Notes under the pieces: model-generated
Databases searched by the model: none
Seen by the model: the letters and a program-made list of their open reading frames with translations, nothing else
Told to the model about the DNA's origin: nothing
Source of the DNA: an uncultured Prochlorococcus sp.
GTDB lineage: Bacteria > Cyanobacteriota > Cyanobacteriia > PCC-6307 > Cyanobiaceae
Direction of reading: 5' to 3'
DNA length: 46,146 bases
Assembly: GCA_902606505.1 (NCBI GenBank)
Contig: CACLGU010000006.1
Span: 1-46,146, forward strand
Position numbers and translations under genes: made by a program
Shown here: positions 22,088 through 31,471 of the stretch, in pieces
Layout: each line of letters starts with the position of its first letter
Position numbering within the stretch: position 1 is the first letter of the stretch

Positions 22088-23254
22088 ATGATATTAATAA
22101 ATATCCTCTTAGTTCTTTTAATTTTTTTAATTCTTTCAGATATATATATTAAAAACTCACCCAAATCAAAGTTAAATCTGGTACCTGTAAATTACAAAAT
22201 CAAAAAAAAAGAAGGTTTAAACGAATTAATTATTGATTTAAAAATAACTAATAAAAGTAAAACCAAAGAGACTATGGTATCTAATATGAATTTCGAATTA
22301 GATTTTTTTAAAAGTAAAGGTAACGAATATTTCCATAATTTTAATTATCGAGAAGATATTTATATATATGAAAATAATAAAATTAAGAATTTAAATAATT
22401 ACTGGCCAACAACAATTATCAAGTCAAATTCAGAATTATTTGTAAGAATCATATATAAATTTAGCAATAACAATTTTAGAAAAAAAATAAAATATCTATG
22501 GTTAAAAGTATTTTGGGAGAACTATGGACATTTTGGTATTTCAAATAATAAGGATTGTTTGTTAATTAATTTAGATGGTCAAAAACAAAGGCCGAGAGAA
22601 GTTTTTGAAATTCCAATAAATAATAAATATAAAGCTTTTGCTATTAAAACTGATTTACTTGGTTGCTTTGATAACTCAGTAAATACTGTGATTGAATACT
22701 GCAAAGGAATTGTAGAAAAAAATGATATTTTAACAATCGGTGAGAGTCCGCTAGCGATTATGCAAAATAGATATATTTCCCCTCAAAATTTAGAATATAG
22801 TTTATATTCGAAAGCTTTATGTTATTTTTTTCACCCTACAAGCAGTCTAGCAACGGCTTGCGGCATGCAATTATTAATAAATAGAATCGGAGTCACAAGA
22901 ATAACTTTTGCACTATTTGTTGGATTTCTTTTCAAATTAGTTGGTATTAAGGGTATGTTTTATAGGTTAACTGGTTCAGAATCATCCCTCATTGATGATA
23001 TAAGCGGTACAGTTACACCTTACGACAAAAGTATAGTTATGGGTCCTCTCAATGCGGATTTATTTTGTAAGGAGGTCTCTAACTATCTAAATATAGATGT
23101 TGCTGTTGTCGATGTTAATGATCTTGGAGGTGTGAAAGTCTTAGCTAGTTCAAATAAAAAAGTAAATAAAATACTCAAAAGAAACTTAATATCTAATCCA
23201 GCTGGCAATGGAGATGAAAAAACCCCTATAGTGTTAATAAGAGAAAAAAAGTAA
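22088..23254 (+). CDS. CofE-like (F420-0:gamma-glutamyl ligase) domain protein
   Basis: 388 aa. An N-terminal membrane anchor (ILINILLVLLIFLILSDIY) precedes about 140 residues of unknown type and then a C-terminal CofE-like domain, recognisable from KTDLLGCFDNSVNTVIEYCK, DILTIGESPLAIMQ, DDISGTVTPYDKSIVMGP and DVAVVDVNDLGG. In archaea and actinobacteria CofE adds glutamates to coenzyme F420. Cyanobacteria of this type are not known to make F420, so the true substrate is probably different. It lies nine bases after the preceding gene and abuts the next. Confidence 0.75.
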   Translation: MILINILLVLLIFLILSDIYIKNSPKSKLNLVPVNYKIKKKEGLNELIIDLKITNKSKTKETMVSNMNFELDFFKSKGNEYFHNFNYREDIYIYENNKIKNLNNYWPTTIIKSNSELFVRIIYKFSNNNFRKKIKYLWLKVFWENYGHFGISNNKDCLLINLDGQKQRPREVFEIPINNKYKAFAIKTDLLGCFDNSVNTVIEYCKGIVEKNDILTIGESPLAIMQNRYISPQNLEYSLYSKALCYFFHPTSSLATACGMQLLINRIGVTRITFALFVGFLFKLVGIKGMFYRLTGSESSLIDDISGTVTPYDKSIVMGPLNADLFCKEVSNYLNIDVAVVDVNDLGGVKVLASSNKKVNKILKRNLISNPAGNGDEKTPIVLIREKK

Positions 23255-24310
23255 ATGAAAAAAGATACCTCTTATTCTTTTCAATCTAAAAAAGGAATGG
23301 AAGTAACTTTTGAAGAACTCCATATAAGGCACATTAATCTTTTAATAGATATTAAAAATAAGGAATTGAATAATTGGTTTTTAAAGATGGCAATTATAAA
23401 TACCTTTGATGACTTAAAAATTTTTTTAAATAATCTTAAGAAAAATAAAAATAAATGCATAATTGCTATATATGGAAACAAAATTATTGGTTATTTAAAT
23501 ATTTTTCCTTTAAACAAAAAAGAGACTTGCTTAAAAATATCTAATCCCCAGTTTATTAATAACAAGTGTTCTTTAACAGATAAACAATTAACTTTAGGAT
23601 TGATAAAAAAATCTATCTCAATAAAAGACATCAAAACTTCAAGTTGGATAATTAATGCTGATATAAATAATGTTGACCTCATTTCAAGCTCAAGAGAATT
23701 AGGCTTTCAACCGTTAGGAGAGATAATCCTTTGGGATGGTTCTAATCTAAATAAATCTATAAAACAAAATGCCAATGCCTATGCATTAATAAATGAATTT
23801 GAAAAAATTAATAAACAAAATATATCAAAACTTGTTAATTTCATAAGATCAAATCAATCTCCCTTAATAAGAAATATTTTAGATTTTGATCAAGACGACA
23901 TTCTTAAAAGAAATAACCCAAAGAGTGGTGCCTTAACATATGAAAATTCAGTTTTATGTACAATTTTAAAAGATATTAATTATCAAAATGAAAAAATTTA
24001 TACTTTAACTATAAGTAGATATTGGGATATGAGATTCAATTCTATTTTAAAAGAATTTATAAAAAAATTTTTTGAAAAATCACCTGTTTCATATTTAAAA
24101 ACCTATAAAGAAAATTCTCAATTAAATCTTTTTCTCGAAGAATGTAATCTCAAAGAAAAAAATCAAGAAATAATTCTTATCAGGAACACAATAGTTAAGA
24201 ATGAAGCCAAACAAGTAAATAAAATAAATCAATCTTTGGAATCAATCTTTGGAAAATTAACTCCACAAGGTAATCCATATCCATCTCCTTTTCAATTAAA
24301 ATCAAAGTGA
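23255..24310 (+). CDS. GNAT-like protein, tentative
   Basis: A 351-aa, very Lys/Asn-rich protein starting directly at the preceding stop codon. The first 160 residues show a possible GNAT acetyltransferase outline ([20 protein letters not shown] as beta strands, then [28 protein letters not shown], typical of the last GNAT helix and strand). The remainder has no recognised domain. I would treat acetyltransferase activity as unproven. The 3' end overlaps the GTG start of ruvX by four bases (GTGA). Confidence 0.55.
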   Translation: MKKDTSYSFQSKKGMEVTFEELHIRHINLLIDIKNKELNNWFLKMAIINTFDDLKIFLNNLKKNKNKCIIAIYGNKIIGYLNIFPLNKKETCLKISNPQFINNKCSLTDKQLTLGLIKKSISIKDIKTSSWIINADINNVDLISSSRELGFQPLGEIILWDGSNLNKSIKQNANAYALINEFEKINKQNISKLVNFIRSNQSPLIRNILDFDQDDILKRNNPKSGALTYENSVLCTILKDINYQNEKIYTLTISRYWDMRFNSILKEFIKKFFEKSPVSYLKTYKENSQLNLFLEECNLKEKNQEIILIRNTIVKNEAKQVNKINQSLESIFGKLTPQGNPYPSPFQLKSK

Positions 24311-24768
24311 AATTTTGCAAACCCAAACCCAAGTCAATTTTGAGTTTGGATATAGGTACCAAAAGAATAGGATTAGCTTATTGTGATCCCCTCTGCATAA
24401 CATCAAATATACTTCCAGCAGTAAAACGGTTTGAAAATAATCAAGAGATTAAAATTATTAGAAGTTACATAAATGATTTTAATTTGACTGGGTTTATTGT
24501 GGGTATTCCACTAGATGAGAAAGGTCAAATGACCAATCAAGCTATTGACTGCAAAAATTACGGTCAATTACTTTCAAATGAATTAAAGCTTCCATTTTCA
24601 TACGTCAACGAACATAGTTCAACTTGGGAATCTTCAGATAGATTTGGTATAAAAAAAGATAAATCAGGGTTGATTGATAGTTTTTCAGCAAAAATAATAC
24701 TTGAACAATGGATCGAAGAGGGTCCTGAATTAGAAGAAATAGCTGGTAATCGTCAGATAAAATATTAG
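24307..24768 (+). CDS. ruvX: Holliday junction resolvase-like RuvX (YqgF)
   Basis: The 153-aa RNase H-fold protein has the YqgF motifs: [19 protein letters not shown] with the first acidic residue, [17 protein letters not shown], and the C-terminal [14 protein letters not shown] where the usual acidic catalytic residue (D before SxAA) is present as D in [11 protein letters not shown]. RuvX proteins act on branched DNA or in 16S rRNA 5'-end processing. It is translationally coupled to the upstream gene by a 4-base GTGA overlap. Confidence 0.9.
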   Translation: MKFCKPKPKSILSLDIGTKRIGLAYCDPLCITSNILPAVKRFENNQEIKIIRSYINDFNLTGFIVGIPLDEKGQMTNQAIDCKNYGQLLSNELKLPFSYVNEHSSTWESSDRFGIKKDKSGLIDSFSAKIILEQWIEEGPELEEIAGNRQIKY

Positions 24769-24794
24769 TATTAAAAAGAATAGATAATTTTTAA

Positions 24795-25331
24795 ATGAAA
24801 GAAGCCAATTCAAATGATAATTATGATGCACAGACTCTTTTATTAAATGACTCAAATGGAAACGAGCTATTTTGTTATCTTGAACAATTAGTAAGTGTTG
24901 AAGGCCAAGAATATGCTTTGTTAACGCCAGTTGATACTCCAGTAAGTCTTTTTAAGATAAATGAAAAAGATGAACCTGTACTAATTGAGAAAATAGATAA
25001 AAATGAACAAATACTAAAAAATGCTGAAGCAGTTCTTCAAGAACATGATTTAAAACTTATTAGATCAGCAGTTACATTAACAGTATCAGGAGAACTTGAA
25101 GAACCAATTTACGATGAATTAGAAGAAGATTACGTCGATGATGATAGTGAGAGTTATGAATTGCTCGTTAACTTTAATCTTTTTGACCAAGAATATGGCT
25201 TATATATTCCACTAGATCCTTTTTTTATTGTGGGAAAATTAAAAGACAAAGGTGCCTTATTAGTTGAAGATGACGAGTTCGATAAAATTCAACCTTTGAT
25301 TGAAACTGAGCTTGAAAAAAGTAGTTCTTAA
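24795..25331 (+). CDS. DUF3727 family protein
   Basis: The 178-aa acidic protein fits the cyanobacterial/plastid DUF3727 family, which is related to DUF1292. Its core (LLLNDSNGNELFCYLEQLVS ... YALLTPVDTPVSLF) and the second half (LLVNFNLFDQEYGLYIPLDPFFIVGK) look like repeated beta units. No enzymatic motif is visible. It lies 26 bases after ruvX and five bases before the HAD phosphatase gene, so co-transcription is likely. Function unknown. Confidence 0.8.
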   Translation: MKEANSNDNYDAQTLLLNDSNGNELFCYLEQLVSVEGQEYALLTPVDTPVSLFKINEKDEPVLIEKIDKNEQILKNAEAVLQEHDLKLIRSAVTLTVSGELEEPIYDELEEDYVDDDSESYELLVNFNLFDQEYGLYIPLDPFFIVGKLKDKGALLVEDDEFDKIQPLIETELEKSSS

Positions 25332-25336
25332 AATAA

Positions 25337-25831
25337 ATGAGATCTATCCTAAAAGTCAATTGGGATTCAGACTTACCAATATATAATATTTCTCAATCTG
25401 AGTTGAAAAAAAAAGGAATTAATTCATTATTGCTAGACGTGGATGGGACTCTAGTAAATAGAAAATCAAATATGATCCCAAAAGCCGTAAAAAATTGGAT
25501 CATAGAATCAAAAAAATTTTTCTCCTTATATCTAATAAGTAATAATCCATCAAAAAAAAGAATCGCAAAAATAGCGAAAGAATTAAATTTAAGGTATAAA
25601 TACAATGCATCAAAACCAAGAAAAAAAGTAACTTTGTCTGCTATCAAAGAAATTGGCAGAGAGCCAAAAAATATAGCCATTATTGGCGACAGAATTTTTA
25701 CAGATATTATTGTTGGGAATAGATGTGATATAAAAACAATATTAGTTAAGCGATTAAATAGAGATGGCTTGCCTATTAAATTTAATTTAACTTTGAAAAT
25801 AGAAAAATTAATTTCTCATTTTATAAAATGA
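25337..25831 (+). CDS. YqeG-type HAD phosphatase (subfamily IIIA)
   Basis: A 164-aa HAD-superfamily enzyme with motif [12 protein letters not shown] (nucleophile and acid Asp), motif [14 protein letters not shown], the conserved Lys in NASKPRKK and motif [16 protein letters not shown]. This is the YqeG/TIGR01668 group; a eukaryotic relative dephosphorylates phosphatidylglycerophosphate, making a role in phosphatidylglycerol synthesis possible. The TGA stop overlaps the proB ATG (ATGA). Confidence 0.85.
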   Translation: MRSILKVNWDSDLPIYNISQSELKKKGINSLLLDVDGTLVNRKSNMIPKAVKNWIIESKKFFSLYLISNNPSKKRIAKIAKELNLRYKYNASKPRKKVTLSAIKEIGREPKNIAIIGDRIFTDIIVGNRCDIKTILVKRLNRDGLPIKFNLTLKIEKLISHFIK

Positions 25832-26910
25832 AAACTTGGGTTATAAAAATTGGTACTAGTATTTTAAGAGGAACAGAGGAAGCATCTACAGAAGAAGTTA
25901 TTGAAACCCTTTCTAGATCCTTTACAAGTTTTCTTTCAAAAGGGAACAAATTAATTTTAGTAACTAGTGGAGCAGTTGGATTAGGTTGCCAAAAATTAAA
26001 TATTAAAACGAGACCAAATGATTTAAGTACCCTTCAAGCTACTGCTGCAGTAGGTCAAGTTAATTTAATGTCCTTATACGATAAAGTATTTAATAAATTA
26101 GGTCATAATATTGCTCAAATTTTAATAACTAAAGCTGATTTCAATTCACGAGAATCCTTTAATAACGCTTCTAAAACTTTAAAAAAATTAATCGATTTGA
26201 ATGTTATTCCAATAGTTAATGAAAATGATACCGTATCAAATGAAGAGCTTAAATATGGAGATAATGATACCCTCTCTGCTTTAGTTGCCTTAGCTATAAA
26301 TGCTAACAAGCTTATTTTATTAACCGATATTGAAAATCTATACTCAAAAGATCCACGTAATAATAAAGATGCGCAACCTATTAAAGAAGTTCATAATAGT
26401 GAATTAAAAGAAATTAAAGATAAAAATATTCAAAACTCTAATAATGAATGGGGAACAGGAGGAATTTCTACAAAATTAATTTCTGCAGAAATAGCCACAA
26501 AAGGAGGAGTTGAAGTCCAACTAGTTGATGGAACTAATAAAAAAAACTTAATTGAAATTTTTCATGATAATAAAATTGGAACTTTATTTTATCCAGTGGA
26601 AAAACCTATAGGGAACAAAAAAAGTTGGCTTTCACATGCAATTCAAACAGTTGGGAAAATAACTTTAGATGATGGTGCTTCTTTTGCAATTAAAAAAAAA
26701 GGTGCCTCACTTTTAGCGGTTGGCGTTAAAAATGTAGAAGGAAATTTTACGGTTAATCAGGCAGTTAAAATCGTGAATACAAATGATAAAGAAGTTGCAA
26801 AAGGTTTAGTATCAATAAGTAGCGACAAATTAAGAAGTATCTTAAATAATAAAGAAAATAACAACTCCTCGATAATTGTCGTACACAGAGATGTTCTTGC
26901 TCTCTCTTAA
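25828..26910 (+). CDS. proB: Glutamate 5-kinase ProB
   Basis: ProB phosphorylates glutamate in the first step of proline synthesis. The 360-aa protein has the amino-acid kinase domain ([43 protein letters not shown] ending in [10 protein letters not shown], and [10 protein letters not shown]) and a C-terminal PUA domain (about 275-355, [20 protein letters not shown]). Length is standard for a PUA-containing enzyme. It overlaps the HAD gene by four bases and probably ends the run beginning at 19900. Confidence 0.96.
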   Translation: MKTWVIKIGTSILRGTEEASTEEVIETLSRSFTSFLSKGNKLILVTSGAVGLGCQKLNIKTRPNDLSTLQATAAVGQVNLMSLYDKVFNKLGHNIAQILITKADFNSRESFNNASKTLKKLIDLNVIPIVNENDTVSNEELKYGDNDTLSALVALAINANKLILLTDIENLYSKDPRNNKDAQPIKEVHNSELKEIKDKNIQNSNNEWGTGGISTKLISAEIATKGGVEVQLVDGTNKKNLIEIFHDNKIGTLFYPVEKPIGNKKSWLSHAIQTVGKITLDDGASFAIKKKGASLLAVGVKNVEGNFTVNQAVKIVNTNDKEVAKGLVSISSDKLRSILNNKENNNSSIIVVHRDVLALS

Positions 26911-26929
26911 AAAAAATTAAAACTGAAAA

Positions 26930-27964
26930 ATGCTTTTAAGTGATTTAGTTGATCTAATAAAAAAAGGAAATTCAAATTTTATTAGTGCCAATATTTTCGA
27001 AGATTTAAATATAAATGATGCTGCCTCATTAGATGCTGCGGTTATACATCAAATATCTTTTTTAGAAGAAAATAATATCCTTAAAGAAAAATTAGATCAA
27101 ACTAAAGCATCAGCAATAATAACTACTAACAACGATGAAATCGTTAGTGCCCTAAAGAAACTCAAGATATCAAACATAATCGTTAAAAATCCAAGAATTG
27201 CATTTGCAGAAGTATTGGATTGTTTATATAAAACTATCAATTTCAAACCAGGAATTCACGCTTCAGCGGTTATAGATAAAACAGCAATAATTGGAGCAGA
27301 TTGCCATATTGGACCTAATGTCTATATTGGAGAAAATACGGTAATTGGTGACAATAATCATATCCTTCCGGGATCATCTATTTTAGGCAATGTTCGAATA
27401 GGAAATAATAATATAATTCATCCAAATTGTGTTATTTACGAAAATACCACTCTAAAAGATAATTGTGTAATTAATTCAAATTCTGTTATTGGATCAGAGG
27501 GATTTGGTTTTATTCCTAAAAATGGCAAATGGGTAAAGATGCCTCAAAAAGGCGGTGTAAAAATAATGAGTTTTGTAGAAATTGGAACGAATTGTTGTAT
27601 TGATAGACCCACAGTTGGATTTACTTTTATTGATGAGGGAACAAAGTTGGATAATTTAATACAAATAGGTCATGGAGTTAAAATTGGAAAGAATTGTGCA
27701 TTTGCAGCACAAGTTGGTATTGCTGGAGGAGCTAATATTGGAGATGGTGTTATTTTGGCAGGGCAAGTAGGAGTAAATAATAGAGTAAAAGTTGGTAATA
27801 ATGTCATAGCAAGTTCAAAATGCGGAATCCATTGTGACATAGAAGATGGCAAGGTAATTAGTGGTTTCCCCGCAATGGGAAATAAATCATGGCTAAGGAG
27901 TTCAAGTATTTTTAAAAAATTACCAGAATTGGCAAAAAAACTTAGACAATTAGACAAGAAATAA
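26930..27964 (+). CDS. lpxD: UDP-3-O-acylglucosamine N-acyltransferase LpxD
   Basis: LpxD adds the N-linked acyl chain in lipid A synthesis. The 344-aa protein has an N-terminal uridine-binding domain (LSDLVDLIKKG ... AAVIHQISFLEE, about 1-95), then a left-handed beta helix of hexapeptide repeats (KTAIIGADCHIGPNVYIGEN onward, about 110-310), the catalytic His in LIQIGHGVKIG, and a C-terminal helix. Normal length. 19 bases after proB; leuB follows after 28 bases, an order I associate with this cyanobacterial group. Confidence 0.95.
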   Translation: MLLSDLVDLIKKGNSNFISANIFEDLNINDAASLDAAVIHQISFLEENNILKEKLDQTKASAIITTNNDEIVSALKKLKISNIIVKNPRIAFAEVLDCLYKTINFKPGIHASAVIDKTAIIGADCHIGPNVYIGENTVIGDNNHILPGSSILGNVRIGNNNIIHPNCVIYENTTLKDNCVINSNSVIGSEGFGFIPKNGKWVKMPQKGGVKIMSFVEIGTNCCIDRPTVGFTFIDEGTKLDNLIQIGHGVKIGKNCAFAAQVGIAGGANIGDGVILAGQVGVNNRVKVGNNVIASSKCGIHCDIEDGKVISGFPAMGNKSWLRSSSIFKKLPELAKKLRQLDKK

Positions 27965-27992
27965 TTTATTGTTCTATTAAACAAAAATTTAA

Positions 27993-29066
27993 ATGAAGAA
28001 ATATAAGATTGTTTTATTGTCAGGAGACGGAATTGGACCAGAGATTTCAGAAGTTTCGAAAAAAGTTTTAAAAAAGCTTTCAAAAAATCATAATTTCGAT
28101 ATTGAGATTATTGAAAAATTATTTGGAGGGATAGCTTATGAAAAATATGGGACTCCTGCTCCTAATGAGACCCTAGATCAATGTAAAAAAAGTGATGCTG
28201 TACTTTTAGCATGTGTTGGAGATATAAAATATGACTCTCTTGCAAGAGAATTAAGGCCAGAAAGTGGGTTACTAAAGTTAAGATCTGCACTAAACCTTTT
28301 CGCAAATATCAGGCCTGTCAAAATAAGAAAATCTCTCTTAGATGCAAGTACATTAAAAAAAGAAATTGTTGAAAATGTAGATCTTATTGTTGTAAGAGAA
28401 TTAATAGGGGGTATTTATTTTGGAAAACCAAGAGGACAAATAACAAATACAAAAATCCCAAAAGCTTTCAATACAATGGTTTATGATTCGGCCGAAATAG
28501 AGAGAATAACGGGAATAGCAATAAAAATTGCTAACCAAAGAAATAAAAAAATATGTTCTGTTGATAAATCAAACGTTCTTGAGGTTAGTCAATTGTGGAG
28601 AGATACAGTTCTAAATATCACCTCAAAAGATAAAAATATATCTCTAAGCAATATGTACGTTGACAATGCAGCAATGCAATTGGTTAGAGATCCTAATCAA
28701 TTTGATGTGATTTTAACTAGTAATTTATTTGGTGATATCTTAAGCGATTTAGCTGCAATGTTAACTGGTTCTATTGGTATGCTTCCATCTGCTTCTCTAA
28801 ACAATAATGGTCCAGGAGTTTTTGAACCGGTTCATGGTTCGGCTCCTGATATAGCTGGTAAAAACATAGCGAATCCTATAGCAATGCTTTTATCTGCTTC
28901 CATGATGCTAAAAATTGGATTAAATGAAGAAGAAGCTGCAGAAAATTTAGAAACTGCCATTGATAAAGTTTTATCAAAAGGATTTAGAACAGCAGATTTA
29001 GCTGATGGGTCTTCTGAAGTTTTATCTTGCAGTGAAATCGGAGATAAAATAATGGATGAAATTTAA
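27993..29066 (+). CDS. leuB: 3-isopropylmalate dehydrogenase LeuB
   Basis: LeuB oxidatively decarboxylates 3-isopropylmalate in leucine synthesis. The 357-aa protein starts with KYKIVLLSGDGIGPEISEVS and shows the substrate Arg in LLKLRSALNLFANIRPV, the signature YFGKPRG, and the metal/NAD site NMYVDNAAMQLVRDPNQFDVI followed by TSNLFGDILSDLAAML. NAD preference is expected from the family. ATG at 27993. Confidence 0.97.
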   Translation: MKKYKIVLLSGDGIGPEISEVSKKVLKKLSKNHNFDIEIIEKLFGGIAYEKYGTPAPNETLDQCKKSDAVLLACVGDIKYDSLARELRPESGLLKLRSALNLFANIRPVKIRKSLLDASTLKKEIVENVDLIVVRELIGGIYFGKPRGQITNTKIPKAFNTMVYDSAEIERITGIAIKIANQRNKKICSVDKSNVLEVSQLWRDTVLNITSKDKNISLSNMYVDNAAMQLVRDPNQFDVILTSNLFGDILSDLAAMLTGSIGMLPSASLNNNGPGVFEPVHGSAPDIAGKNIANPIAMLLSASMMLKIGLNEEEAAENLETAIDKVLSKGFRTADLADGSSEVLSCSEIGDKIMDEI

Positions 29067-29155
29067 AAAAAAATTAATAAATAAAAAAATATTTTTAAGT
29101 AAAACATAAAGTTGGCATATGACCTGTCAGAATCATGAGATATTGTTTTTAAAAA

Positions 29156-30052
29156 ATGTCAAAACGTCATCCAGTAGTTGCTGTAACAGGATCTTCAGGA
29201 GCAGGAACAAGTACAGTAAAAAGAGCCTTTGAGCATATTTTTGCCAGAGAAGATATTGTTCCCGCAGTTGTAGAAGGTGATAGTTACCACAGATTTGAAA
29301 GAATGCCTATGAAAAACGCTATGGCAGACGCTCTTTCAAAAGGTGAAAATTTCTCTCATTTTGGTCCAGAGGCTAATCTTTTTGACAAGCTAGAAGAACT
29401 TTTTAAAATCTATGGTGAAACTGGAGGAGGAAAGAAAAGATATTATCTACATAGTCTTGAAGAAGCAGAAGAACATAATACAAGACTTGGTACATCCTTA
29501 GAACCTGGGCAATTTACTCCGTGGGAAGATATTCCTGAGGGAACAGATGTACTTTTTTATGAAGGTTTGCATGGCGGGGTAGAAGGTGATGGATATAATG
29601 TGGCATCTTATGCTGATTTACTTGTTGGTGTTGTTCCGATAACAAATTTAGAGTGGATTCAAAAAATCCATAGAGATAACGCAGAAAGAGGCTACTCAGC
29701 GGAAACCATTGTGGATACTATATTGAGAAGAATGCCTGATTATATAAATCACATTTGCCCACAATTCAGCAAAACCGATATTAATTTCCAAAGAATTCCC
29801 ACAATTGACACTTCTAATCCTTTCATATGCAGGAATATCCCAACTCCAGATGAGAGCTTTGTGATCATACATTTCAGAAAAGGGGCAAGAGAGAAATGGG
29901 GGATTGATTTTCAATACTTGCTTGGAATGATAAACGATTCATTTATGTCAAGTCCAACTAGTATCGTTGTAAATGGAGGGAAAATGGGTTTCGCAATGGA
30001 ACTAATTCTCACTCCAATAATTCATAAAATGATTGAGGAAAAAAATAAATAA
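29156..30052 (+). CDS. prkB: Phosphoribulokinase, proteobacterial (class I) type
   Basis: PRK makes ribulose-1,5-bisphosphate for Rubisco. The 298-aa enzyme has the P-loop variant GSSGAGTST (12-20), VVEGDSYHRFER, LFYEGLHGGVEG and the RRMPDYINHI region, which match the roughly 290-aa PRK of proteobacteria, not the roughly 330-aa cyanobacterial/plant enzyme. The paired regulatory cysteines of class II PRK are absent: no Cys occurs in the first 190 residues. CP12/thioredoxin thiol control is therefore not expected through those sites. A probable own promoter lies in the 89-base gap upstream. Confidence 0.93.
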   Translation: MSKRHPVVAVTGSSGAGTSTVKRAFEHIFAREDIVPAVVEGDSYHRFERMPMKNAMADALSKGENFSHFGPEANLFDKLEELFKIYGETGGGKKRYYLHSLEEAEEHNTRLGTSLEPGQFTPWEDIPEGTDVLFYEGLHGGVEGDGYNVASYADLLVGVVPITNLEWIQKIHRDNAERGYSAETIVDTILRRMPDYINHICPQFSKTDINFQRIPTIDTSNPFICRNIPTPDESFVIIHFRKGAREKWGIDFQYLLGMINDSFMSSPTSIVVNGGKMGFAMELILTPIIHKMIEEKNK

Positions 30053-30193
30053 TAATTAATTTTCGATTATCAACTCAAATCAATATATTCTTTTATTTTG
30101 GAGAGTTTTTATTCTAGAGGATCTCAAATTTTTATATATCTTTCTTGATAAAAGTACCTTATTTAGATTTAAATAGAAAAAACAGGAAACATT

Positions 30194-31075
30194 GTGTCAT
30201 TAATCGACTGGTTTGCCGCGAGGCGTAAAGATCAATTTGTTGGGAAAGTTTCGCAAGATACTGATGAGGGAGATGGTTTGTGGGTTAAATGTTCAGAATG
30301 TTCGCAAGTAGCCTATAGAAAAGACCTAATTTCAAATTTCAATGTTTGTAGTAATTGTGGACACCATAATAGGATTAATAGCGATGAAAGGATAAATATA
30401 ATTGCTGACAAAAATTCATTCAAAGAGTTTGATAGTTCACTAAGTCCTACGGATCCTTTAGGTTTTAAAGATAGAAGATCATATGCTGATCGAATTAAAG
30501 AAAGTCAAGCAGGCACAGGTTTAAGAGATGGAGTCATAACAGGTATCTGTTCTGTAAATTCAATACCTTTAGCATTAGCTGTTATGGATTTTAGATTTAT
30601 GGGAGGATCCATGGGTTCAGTAGTTGGTGAAAAAATTACAAGGATAATTGAGAGAGCAACTTTAGAAAATTTTCCAATTCTTATTGTTTGCGCATCAGGA
30701 GGAGCAAGGATGCAGGAAGGCATGTTAAGTCTCATGCAAATGGCAAAAATATCTGGAGCACTAAAAAAACATAAAGAGAAAAATCTTCTTTATATGCCCT
30801 TATTAACTCATCCAACCACTGGGGGGGTAACAGCAAGCTTTGCAATGTTAGGTGATTTAATTTTGGCGGAACCTAAAGCTCTTATTGGTTTTGCTGGAAG
30901 AAGGGTTATAGAACAAACATTAAGAGAAAAATTACCCGATAATTTTCAAACAGCTGAATATCTGCTTGAGCATGGTTTTGTTGATGTAATAGTTAAAAGG
31001 AAAGATCTCAAGGATACTCTGACTAAAATTTTAAAAATTCATGGTGTAAAAGAACTTGTAAAAGCAAATATCTAA
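30194..31075 (+). CDS. accD: Acetyl-CoA carboxylase carboxyltransferase beta subunit AccD
   Basis: AccD with AccA transfers the carboxyl group to acetyl-CoA in fatty acid synthesis. The 293-aa protein has a four-Cys zinc ribbon, C33-x2-C36 and C52-x2-C55, and the carboxyltransferase core with [27 protein letters not shown] and [12 protein letters not shown]. The start is the GTG at 30194 ([11 protein letters not shown]), which is the usual AccD N-terminus. The 141-base gap upstream holds no gene and presumably its promoter. Confidence 0.97.
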   Translation: MSLIDWFAARRKDQFVGKVSQDTDEGDGLWVKCSECSQVAYRKDLISNFNVCSNCGHHNRINSDERINIIADKNSFKEFDSSLSPTDPLGFKDRRSYADRIKESQAGTGLRDGVITGICSVNSIPLALAVMDFRFMGGSMGSVVGEKITRIIERATLENFPILIVCASGGARMQEGMLSLMQMAKISGALKKHKEKNLLYMPLLTHPTTGGVTASFAMLGDLILAEPKALIGFAGRRVIEQTLREKLPDNFQTAEYLLEHGFVDVIVKRKDLKDTLTKILKIHGVKELVKANI

Positions 31076-31076
31076 A

Positions 31077-31469
31077 ATGAGAATTATTTCAAATTTCTGT
31101 TATTTTTCTTTAAGCCTTTTATTTTTTATTTTAAATTTTGCTCCATGTTCCTATGGAATAGGAAATGTTGACTGGGTCTTACTAAAAGAGAATAATGAAG
31201 GGAAAGAATGGCTTGATAAAGGTAGTATTAAACCGCTTCCAAATGGCGAAATAAGTGTCTTAACAAAGTTCTTTAAAAATCCAACAAATTCGGATGATGA
31301 TGGAGAGTTATCACTTTATGTAATGAGAATTAATTGCGATGAAAAAAAGTTCAAAGATACTTCCATAAATGGAATACCTCAATTCAACTCAAAATGGCAA
31401 ACTTCTAATAATGATGAACTCCTAGATGTTGTTATTGAAAATAGCTGTTCAGAATTTATTAATGGATAA
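31077..31469 (+). CDS. Secreted hypothetical protein, 130 aa
   Basis: The protein begins with a hydrophobic signal sequence (FCYFSLSLLFFILNFAPCSYG, cleavage probably near residue 27) and continues as a small beta-rich domain: VDWVLLKENNEGKEWLDKGS, ISVLTKFFKN, LSLYVMRINCDEKKF. Two cysteines in the mature part may pair. This resembles small exported cyanobacterial proteins related to surface-adhesin E-like domains, but I cannot name the family. It starts right after the accD stop and is likely co-transcribed. Confidence 0.65.
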   Translation: MRIISNFCYFSLSLLFFILNFAPCSYGIGNVDWVLLKENNEGKEWLDKGSIKPLPNGEISVLTKFFKNPTNSDDDGELSLYVMRINCDEKKFKDTSINGIPQFNSKWQTSNNDELLDVVIENSCSEFING

Positions 31470-31471
31470 GA

